Assembly: GCA_944323045.1 (NCBI GenBank)
Contig: CALUQX010000010.1
Location: forward strand, 1 to 64,000
Length of the DNA stretch: 64,000 nucleotides
Reading direction: 5' to 3'
DNA from: Candidatus Gastranaerophilales bacterium
GTDB lineage: Bacteria > Cyanobacteriota > Vampirovibrionia > Gastranaerophilales > Gastranaerophilaceae
Below, in pieces: positions 57,270 through 64,000 of the stretch (position 1 is its first letter; every line of letters begins with the position of its first letter). A model generated the notes under the pieces. It searched no databases and was not told the DNA's origin. It saw nothing but the letters and a program-made list of their open reading frames with translations. The translations under genes were made by a program, and so were the position numbers.

Positions 57270-60104
57270 ATGATTCAACCGGTAAGCACTAATTATATAG
57301 AACAATTGCGTCAGAATCTGCCAGTTAAAAAAGACGCACAAAATCTTGACACGGCAGCAAAATCTTCATCAGTTGACAGTCTTCCTGCTGTCACGCCGGA
57401 TTTTAATATAAAAGTTCCTATGTCGTATCAGAAGATTAATGAGATTGAACTTCCTTATGGGCTCAAGGGAAGCTGGTACAAACTGGGTAACGGGCAAAAT
57501 GTTGTCATAGTTCCGAAAGAAGGAACAACTGTCGTTAAAAGCTATGTTAAAACAGGGTCAATGAATGAGCCTGACAATTTGCGAGGGATAAGCCACTACA
57601 TTGAACATAATCTGTTTAATGGGTCTGACGGCTTAGGTGCCGGTGAATTTTTTGAACGCGTTAATGATATGGGGGCTAATACAAATGCCTCAACCGGATT
57701 TGCTGAAACTAATTATTACATAAGTTCTAATCTGCTCGGCAAAAATGATTTAGAACAAAAGATTAAGCTGCATGCATCTATGCTTCAATCTCCGCGTTTT
57801 GCTGTGGATATGCTGGAAAAAGAAAAAGGTATTGTCAATTCAGAAATAAACATGATACTTTCTGATCCTAATAATATTGGATTCAATAGAGTTATAAAAA
57901 ATTTATACAATATCAAATCAACATCCACAGACCTTATAGGCGGGGCAACTCAAAATATTAACAACATACAACGTGAAGATGTTGTTAATTATTTTAATCA
58001 AAACTACTACCCAGCAAACACAACAACCGTAATTACAGGAGAAGTTAATCCCGACGAAACAATAAAACTTGTTGCTAAATATTTTACATCTAATAAAAAG
58101 CCGCCAGTTTCCCGTAATTTTGAAAAAATGCAGCCTATTCAAACAGCTACACGTGAAGATATAATTTCTGATAAAGCGCATTCTACAGGAATTTTTGCCG
58201 GATTCAACGGACCGGCGAATAACGATGCAAAAGGTCAAATTCTTCTGCAGGCACTCGCTAAAATTTTGACCGATAGTAAAAACGCAAGAATTACAAAATC
58301 CGTAAGAGATTACAATGCCGATATATTTATGGATTTTGAAACAGTAAGTACAAAACCGGAAGATGGTATAGCAATAGTGTTTAACGGTGAAACCACCGAA
58401 GAAAATTCTGCTCAAGTCTTAAAAATTATTGCCAATAAAATTGATGAATTAAAATATAACCTGCCAACAGCGGATGAAATGAGCTGGATTAAAAAGAGTC
58501 TGAAAAGCGAATTCGCAGATAGATTTGAAATATCCGCGTCTATGAATGCTTTAATAGGAGAAGCTTTTTTAGACGGCACAACAGACAGCATAAATCAATA
58601 TGAAAAAATTGTGGATTCTCTAACTCCGCAGGATATTTCTAACGCCGCAAAAAAATATTTAGATACCTCTAAAGCATCACTTGTTCTTGTTCATCCTGCT
58701 ACAGTAGATGAAGCAACAATCAAAAAAAATCATATTATGGCAAATAACATAACTTTTACAGGCTCTATGCAGGAAACTCAGGAGGCAAATAAAAAAACAG
58801 CCATCAATATGAATAATGTTAAGTCTTATATATTGCCGAATAATTTTCAGGTTGTTACTAATGACACCAGAACAAATAACTGCAAGCTGGTAATGGATTT
58901 TAATGTGCCGCTGCCTGCTGATGTTAACCCTGCAACTCCGATAATTCTTCATAAAATGCTGAATGCAGGCTCTGCTTTCAGGCATGAATTTGATTATCTC
59001 AAAGATATGAATAAAGATGCCATATCAATAAAATATAATGGCTCCGAAAAATTTATTTCTGCTGTAGCCTCCTGTTCCTCAGAAGATTTAGACAAAACTC
59101 TATCTGCAATGAAAGAAGTTATTCTGAATCCGCGTATCACTGAGGCAACTTTAAAAATGGCAAAAAAACAAATAGAAGAGGCTGTTGCACTTGCAGAAAA
59201 AACACCGCTTGAAAAACTCAATAAGGAACTCTTCAGTAACGAAAATTACGGCGCCACTGATGCGGAAATATTAGAAGGAATGAAAAAAGTAACGCTTGCT
59301 GATGTTCAAGGGTTATATAATTACATAATGCAAAATCCGTGTGGGTCACTTGTTGTATCTGCACCTTTTGGCAAAAAGCCGGAACTTTTAAATACTGTCT
59401 TTAAACATATGAGTACATTACAACAGATACAGCCGGTTAAACCATATATTCTTAATAACTATACTCCGGTTGAAAAAACAAAAGTTTTAACTGATGTTCA
59501 TAACAAAAATCAGGCAGATATTATTGAAGCTTTTAAATTCCAAAATAACGGAAATATGAAAGATGATGTTGCTATAATGCTTTTGAACACTATTCTCGGC
59601 GGTACAGCTACATCCAGATTATTCAATGATTTGCGGGAAAAACAGAAACTGGCTTATGCTGTCAAATCTACTGTGAATTACAATGAAAATTCCGGTATCT
59701 TTAAACTTAGAATCGGTACTACAACTGAAAATAAATCTACCGGAGAGATAAGTTATGACAATCTTCAAAAATCAATAGACGGGTTTAACAAACATATTGA
59801 AAAAATTAAAACAGAAAAAGTATCACCGGAAGAACTTAAGAATGCAAAATTATATATGAAAAATTCTATTCTCTCTGATAACGAAGATACTATAGGCAAA
59901 ACAATAACCCTAAATTCTGATTTGCACGACTACTACGGATTAAATAAAGCAAATCAGATTCTGGATATGATTGACCAAATTACTGCCGATGATATTTATA
60001 ATGCAGCAAATCATATTTTTAGCACAAAACCGGTATATTCAATTAATGCAACACAAAATACACTTGATGCCAATAAAGAATATCTTGAAAAACTGGCAGC
60101 TTAG
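57270..60104 (+). CDS. M16-family (pitrilysin-like) metallopeptidase, two-domain
   Basis: The 944-residue protein is a zinc peptidase of the M16 family. The inverted zinc motif HYIEH lies at about 109-113 with the third ligand Glu in GIVNSEIN near 192. A second, inactive M16 half starts near residue 520, and includes NTILGGTATSRLFNDLREKQ and LAYAVKSTVNY. No signal peptide is seen, so the enzyme may be cytosolic. The frame is open from 57222, but that codon lies in the terminator of the preceding gene. TATTAT at 57254-57259 covers the ATG at 57258, so I prefer ATG 57270, giving a very short leader. It converges with nupC. Confidence 0.88.
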   Translation: MIQPVSTNYIEQLRQNLPVKKDAQNLDTAAKSSSVDSLPAVTPDFNIKVPMSYQKINEIELPYGLKGSWYKLGNGQNVVIVPKEGTTVVKSYVKTGSMNEPDNLRGISHYIEHNLFNGSDGLGAGEFFERVNDMGANTNASTGFAETNYYISSNLLGKNDLEQKIKLHASMLQSPRFAVDMLEKEKGIVNSEINMILSDPNNIGFNRVIKNLYNIKSTSTDLIGGATQNINNIQREDVVNYFNQNYYPANTTTVITGEVNPDETIKLVAKYFTSNKKPPVSRNFEKMQPIQTATREDIISDKAHSTGIFAGFNGPANNDAKGQILLQALAKILTDSKNARITKSVRDYNADIFMDFETVSTKPEDGIAIVFNGETTEENSAQVLKIIANKIDELKYNLPTADEMSWIKKSLKSEFADRFEISASMNALIGEAFLDGTTDSINQYEKIVDSLTPQDISNAAKKYLDTSKASLVLVHPATVDEATIKKNHIMANNITFTGSMQETQEANKKTAINMNNVKSYILPNNFQVVTNDTRTNNCKLVMDFNVPLPADVNPATPIILHKMLNAGSAFRHEFDYLKDMNKDAISIKYNGSEKFISAVASCSSEDLDKTLSAMKEVILNPRITEATLKMAKKQIEEAVALAEKTPLEKLNKELFSNENYGATDAEILEGMKKVTLADVQGLYNYIMQNPCGSLVVSAPFGKKPELLNTVFKHMSTLQQIQPVKPYILNNYTPVEKTKVLTDVHNKNQADIIEAFKFQNNGNMKDDVAIMLLNTILGGTATSRLFNDLREKQKLAYAVKSTVNYNENSGIFKLRIGTTTENKSTGEISYDNLQKSIDGFNKHIEKIKTEKVSPEELKNAKLYMKNSILSDNEDTIGKTITLNSDLHDYYGLNKANQILDMIDQITADDIYNAANHIFSTKPVYSINATQNTLDANKEYLEKLAA

Positions 60105-61381
60105 TTAAATAATATTCCGACAATTGCTGCAGACATATAACAGGTTAGAGTTCCGCAGATAAGGGCACGCAATCCTAATCTCGCCAGATTCTTTCTCTGG
60201 TTAGGCGCAAGTTCACCAATGCCGCCAAGTTGAATTGCGATAGACCCGAAATTACCAAAACTGCATAATGCAAAACAGGCAATCAGATAACTTTTTGCTG
60301 ACAACTGCTGAGGTAAGTTCGCTAAATCAACATATGCAACCATTTCGTTTAATACTAACTTTGTCCCCATTAAACTTCCGACAGTAGTCGCCTCTTCTAT
60401 TGGCACTCCCATAAAGTAAGCAAATACCGCAAAGATTTTCCCTAAAATCATTTTTAAAGAAAGCTGTGTTAAATCGAATCCAACGATATTAAAATGCAGG
60501 TATTTGACAACTAAATTCCCGAAATTCGCCAGTACCCAGTCAATCATTGCAACAAGCGCCACTAGCGCAAGTATCATTGCTACAACATTTATTGCAACTT
60601 TCATCCCCTCTGAGGCTCCTGCTGATATTGCATCAAATAAATTTATATAAGGTCTTCTTCTTTTACTATAGGTTATGTGGATATTCTCACTCGTTTCCGG
60701 TGTATGAGTTTCCGGATAAACAATTTTAGAAATAACTAAAGCCCCCGGAGCCGCCATAATAGAGGCAGCTAGCAAATATTGTGCAGGTATTCCTAACCCG
60801 ATATAAATAGGCATTGTAGCGCCTGAAATACACGCCATACTTCCTGCCATGGAAGCAAGTAATTCTGAGCGGGTTAATTTGGCTAAATAAGGACGTATCA
60901 TAATCTGTGCGGCAATCTGTCCCACAAATGCACTTGCAACATTTGATAAAGCCTCTGCCCCGCTGACAGACATAATTTTATTCATTGCTTTGCCAAACAA
61001 AGGTACAATTCTCTGCATAATCCCGTAATAATAAAGAATATTCACCAGAATCATCATAAATATCAGTGAACATATTAATTGAAGCGCAAATACATTCGCT
61101 CCTCCTGAAAAAACAGCATCCAATTTTACATTGTCAATCAGTGGTCCAAATACAAAGTATCCACCCTCTTTTGCAAAATCAAGAATTTTCTGGATAAACA
61201 ACCCGATATTCAAAAATATTGCGCGTCCTAAAGGAACTTTAAATACAAAAACAGCCAGCAATACCTGTAATAAAAATCCCATGCCGACCGTCTTGTAATT
61301 TATTGCCTTTTTATTATTAGACATCAAATAACAAATACCAAAAATTAGAACAATCCCGAGTAATCCAAAAAATCTTTCCAT
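60101..61381 (-). CDS. nupC: NupC-family concentrative nucleoside transporter
   Basis: The 426-residue inner-membrane protein imports nucleosides with H+ or Na+. The CNT features are present: an N-terminal gate region, FVGQIAAQIMIRPYLAKLT, ELLASMAGSMACISGATM, and the C-terminal IACFALCSFGNFGSIAIQLG. About ten membrane segments. GTG 61387 is in frame, but AAAGGG 5 bases before ATG 61381 supports the ATG. It follows the GT5 terminator on the same strand, with TATAAT just after the T run as a likely -10. Its stop overlaps the end of the M16 gene by 4 bases. Confidence 0.92.
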   Translation of the reverse strand: MERFFGLLGIVLIFGICYLMSNNKKAINYKTVGMGFLLQVLLAVFVFKVPLGRAIFLNIGLFIQKILDFAKEGGYFVFGPLIDNVKLDAVFSGGANVFALQLICSLIFMMILVNILYYYGIMQRIVPLFGKAMNKIMSVSGAEALSNVASAFVGQIAAQIMIRPYLAKLTRSELLASMAGSMACISGATMPIYIGLGIPAQYLLAASIMAAPGALVISKIVYPETHTPETSENIHITYSKRRRPYINLFDAISAGASEGMKVAINVVAMILALVALVAMIDWVLANFGNLVVKYLHFNIVGFDLTQLSLKMILGKIFAVFAYFMGVPIEEATTVGSLMGTKLVLNEMVAYVDLANLPQQLSAKSYLIACFALCSFGNFGSIAIQLGGIGELAPNQRKNLARLGLRALICGTLTCYMSAAIVGILFN

Positions 61382-61423
61382 CTTCACCCTTTACAAAATT
61401 CATTTGACAAAATAATTATACAA

Positions 61424-61451
61424 AAAAAAGGAGTTTGATAACTCCTTTTTT
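61424..61451 (-). terminator. Terminator after the GT5 synthase gene
   Basis: AAAAAAGGAGTT (61424-61435) pairs with AACTCCTTTTTT (61440-61451) around TGAT. On the minus strand eight Ts follow the stem, then TATAAT of the probable nupC promoter. Confidence 0.9.
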
Positions 61452-61498
61452 CTTCAAATGTGATAAAAATTAACTTTTTATCTGAAATACAGATTACT

Positions 61499-64000
61499 CT
61501 AAGCCGCAACTTCCGGCAATTCATCTCTATCAAATCCGAGTTTGTCCGTGTATTCAAAGATAGAGCCTTTTTTGCCCGGCTGATTCCAGCTAAAGTCGAC
61601 TTTAAGATCATTAGCAACCATCTGTTTGTATTTTTCAGGTTCGTAGAAATACATCTTGAGCGCTTCAACAAGTTTGTTGTAAACCTCATTTTCATTCGGA
61701 TATTTTGCGAGGAACCCTGTTTCTCCATCTGTAATTGTGTCATGGAATCCGCCGACATCAGTTGCAATAACCGGAGTACCTTTTCCAAAACATTCACCCT
61801 GGATTAGTCCGCAAGGTTCATAATCAGAAGGTCCCATAAAGAATGTGCTTGCAGCCATAATTGCAGGGTTAGGCAGACTGCCTTTCAGTGCAAATGTTCT
61901 ATTCAAACGTTCTTTATTTGCACCAATAGCCGGATTACGCAATTCATCAAGATAGACAAGTTCATCAGCGCTTTCTGGAGGACCGCCTGCAAGAATTATT
62001 GGTTTCGGTTTGCCAGGGAAAAGTTTATCCCATTCATCAAACAATCTGATTGTTGCACCTTTAAAATATTTCAACCCTTTTTGTGCTGAAAGTCTGTGCG
62101 CGAATGCAATGAATGGCGCATTTACAAAGTCGTCTTCTGAAATATCATAGTTACCGCCTCTAGGATTTACAACTTCGACCTGACCTGCATAATTGCCATC
62201 CATAAGCGGTTTTATAAATGCCTGATAAACTCTGCGTTTATTTTCAGCACGTTTTTCCATAACCTCGTCTATAGGAGTGTTTTCATCATACACTTCAAAA
62301 GTCAATTTTTGGTTATCATCATGGAATTTTACATAGTTAGTTGCAGAAGTGGCTTGCATGTTAACTTTATTCTTGTCATTACCATTCAAGATACCGCCTA
62401 TTGTGCCGGTATTTTTCCTACGCTGAAGTAATGGCCATAGTATTCTTGACTGCATAGGGTCATTTATACATTCATTAGCGTGGTTAGGGGAAACAATTTC
62501 AAACCAATCTGAAAGTGCTGCACCGTGGAACAAACTATTAAATTGTTTATCGCCGGTTTTTCGTTTCATCAGAATAGTGTTACACATATCATCGCCGTCT
62601 AATCCGCTGTGACCGTTATGGGCAATAGCGATGGCATAATTATCATATAGTGTATTAATAACATTTTCTGTAGTCTGGTTTTTAGCAGTAAGAGAGCCGT
62701 TGCCTCCGTTAGTATTACCCTGTTCGCCAAGATTATGACCAATCATCAGCAATGGCATATCTTTCAATGCATTAAATGTTTTTTCAGAAAGCTCATTATA
62801 GGCATATTCCATTGGTGCACGATATCTTAAAAGACCTGCCATAGAACCGGCATGCCAATCATTAAGTACCATAGAATTTGGCGCTTTCAATTCGTCGAAT
62901 GCTTCTTTATCTGTAATATTTAAGTTTTCAACGCCTGTAAACTTATCTCCGAGTGCATTTGCTACTTTGTATTTAGCAAGCATATATACAGATTTAGTAA
63001 ACATTGCAAATTTTTCTGTTTCTTCAGCAAATGGAGTAGAATCATAGATATCATCTCTGAAGTAATCATTGTTTTTAACAAATATTAATTTTTTAGTTTT
63101 GTCTGTGCCGGTAACAGGCAGTTCTGTACTAAAGTATTCAACTTTTTCCATTAACTGTTTACCATTACGGTATGTAGGAATAGTAATTTCTGCAAGTTTT
63201 TTAAGATTATAATTTCCTTTATCATACTTGTAGGTATAGTGAGTTTCAAACTTTTCGGTATCTGGATTGAATTCAGTTTCAGCCTTAAATTCACCCTTGT
63301 TTTTCTTCAAATACATAGGAATGAATGTTGGAGCATCAATACCGAGTTTAGTAAAGTTATTCTGTAAATCAACAGGAACGACACCTAATCCGCCTTTTTT
63401 AATCGGTTCATATTCTGATGTTAACGCCCATTGAGCAGTTAATTTCGGATATTTTTCTTTGTAAGCTTTAATATCTTTTATTGTGTCATCAGCACTGCGA
63501 TTCAATCTGATAGAAGAGGCGTTATGAATGACATTCATTGCAACTTCAGATTTATTCTTATCAATTTTTTTGTTCCAATCTCTGACTGTCAAAAGACGCA
63601 AATCAAAGAATGGTTCAAGGAAGAGATTCATAATCTGTTTATCGCGTGCGCCGGCTGCATCAACGGCATCACGGGAATTTTCGACAGCAACTGTGATTCT
63701 GCTGTCGTAAGCATTTGCGATATTTTTGGCTTCTTGCGCCATGCCGTGGACTTCATTTGCTTTATTTAAAGCTTCATTTGGTTTTTCAATTAATGAGGTC
63801 GCTGTTTCTTTTGCTCTGTGAATTTCATCGTCGGTATAGCCTTGTTCTTTTATTTTATCTTTATTACCTTTCAGAAATTCTGCAATACCTGCACCTGAGC
63901 CAATACCTAATAAGGCAGTAGTGAGAATAGATTGTTTAGAAACAGGAATGGCTGAATTGCTGCCTGATTTATTATCTTTAGCGGCTTGTTTAAGTGCTTC
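61499..64000 (-). CDS. GT5 starch/glycogen synthase-like protein, 5'-partial, with N-terminal extension
   Basis: The frame stays open from the right edge of the window (86 codons upstream of the first Met at 63742), so the start is outside. The visible 833 residues show a GT5-type fold: KKGGLGVVPVDLQNNFTKLG (the ADP-glucose-binding KxGG loop), HNLGEQGN, RLSAQKGLKYF, LAGGPPESADELVYL, and the C-terminal signature GPSDYEPCGLIQGECFGKGT with Glu/Cys as in glycogen synthases. Upstream of the GT5 domain is a region of well over 200 residues with a hydrophobic stretch (SILTTALLGIGSGAGIAEFL) and charged helices, absent from standard GlgA (about 480 residues). It would elongate glycogen for the GH57 enzyme. 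Confidence 0.85.
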   Translation of the reverse strand, partial: EALKQAAKDNKSGSNSAIPVSKQSILTTALLGIGSGAGIAEFLKGNKDKIKEQGYTDDEIHRAKETATSLIEKPNEALNKANEVHGMAQEAKNIANAYDSRITVAVENSRDAVDAAGARDKQIMNLFLEPFFDLRLLTVRDWNKKIDKNKSEVAMNVIHNASSIRLNRSADDTIKDIKAYKEKYPKLTAQWALTSEYEPIKKGGLGVVPVDLQNNFTKLGIDAPTFIPMYLKKNKGEFKAETEFNPDTEKFETHYTYKYDKGNYNLKKLAEITIPTYRNGKQLMEKVEYFSTELPVTGTDKTKKLIFVKNNDYFRDDIYDSTPFAEETEKFAMFTKSVYMLAKYKVANALGDKFTGVENLNITDKEAFDELKAPNSMVLNDWHAGSMAGLLRYRAPMEYAYNELSEKTFNALKDMPLLMIGHNLGEQGNTNGGNGSLTAKNQTTENVINTLYDNYAIAIAHNGHSGLDGDDMCNTILMKRKTGDKQFNSLFHGAALSDWFEIVSPNHANECINDPMQSRILWPLLQRRKNTGTIGGILNGNDKNKVNMQATSATNYVKFHDDNQKLTFEVYDENTPIDEVMEKRAENKRRVYQAFIKPLMDGNYAGQVEVVNPRGGNYDISEDDFVNAPFIAFAHRLSAQKGLKYFKGATIRLFDEWDKLFPGKPKPIILAGGPPESADELVYLDELRNPAIGANKERLNRTFALKGSLPNPAIMAASTFFMGPSDYEPCGLIQGECFGKGTPVIATDVGGFHDTITDGETGFLAKYPNENEVYNKLVEALKMYFYEPEKYKQMVANDLKVDFSWNQPGKKGSIFEYTDKLGFDRDELPEVAA

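Noticed and set aside
1-64000. CRISPR array, prophage or insertion sequence
   Set aside because: No regularly spaced direct repeats, cas genes, transposase or phage structural genes were seen. The tail-fibre-like domain at 42634 is part of a prepilin.

Overview
This 64 kb window looks like the chromosome of a low-GC (roughly mid-30s percent by eye), double-membraned, non-photosynthetic relative of Cyanobacteria, most likely a gut Gastranaerophilales (Vampirovibrionia/Melainabacteria). The reasons are the mix of gene families: a GH57 glycogen branching enzyme, a DUF512/PDZ radical-SAM-like protein, a YvcK protein with N-terminal membrane segments, prepilins with an A|FTLAE cleavage site, outer-membrane barrels (an autotransporter and a TpsB/Omp85 protein), OmpH/Skp chaperones, and anaerobe markers (the GGGtGRT pair and corrinoid Fe-S subunits). 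No photosynthesis gene was recognised. The taxonomic assignment is inference; I could not run a search.

Layout. 1-6.3 kb: tRNA-Asp, branching enzyme, rpsT, an XRE regulator facing a 34-codon ORF that ends in a striking hairpin, tRNA-Arg, an LCP-family protein and MgtE. 6.4-13.5 kb, all minus strand: rplJ-rplL with an L10-leader-like RNA, panC, a secreted-looking protein, and the tight cluster pxpA-like/yvcK/panB. 13.5-20.6 kb: two XRE regulators facing a glycosyltransferase gene and a large Pmp-like autotransporter gene, the latter followed by an OmpH/Skp gene. 20.6-34 kb: housekeeping and transport genes (nitroreductase, HEAT-queC-DUF366-SPOR operon, surE, YuiF-like transporter, DUF2157/GDYxxLxY, Pit with DUF47) plus a second glycosyltransferase and a candidate small RNA. 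34-37.9 kb: ftsH overlapping two genes for corrinoid/iron-sulfur protein subunits of the CODH/ACS type. 37.9-38.7 kb: a repeat-rich gap with a GC-rich hairpin element, a perfect 34-bp palindrome and a truncated XRE gene. 38.7-47.9 kb: YkgJ, glnA, DUF512, PadR, a prepilin fused to a tail-fibre chaperone domain, an alanine:cation symporter, UDG4 and the GGGtGRT pair. 48-51.4 kb: an XRE regulator facing the first of two paralogous prepilins, separated by REP-like repeats and an 11-G tract. 51.7-64 kb: a second OmpH/Skp divergent from a TpsB-type porin, bioD-bioA, a 31-aa membrane peptide, an M16 peptidase, NupC and a 5'-partial GT5 starch/glycogen synthase.

How it fits together. Three themes recur. 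(1) Envelope and surface display: an autotransporter, a two-partner-secretion-type barrel, three prepilins, two glycosyltransferase paralogues, an LCP protein, and two OmpH chaperones each next to an outer-membrane barrel gene. (2) Small XRE regulators, each next to one of these genes, with inverted repeats in several of the shared promoter regions. (3) Central metabolism and cofactors: glycogen (branching enzyme and synthase), pantothenate, biotin, queuosine precursor and glutamine synthetase. The most unexpected metabolic item is the orphan AcsC/AcsD-like pair overlapping ftsH. The gene at the right edge has no start codon inside the window.
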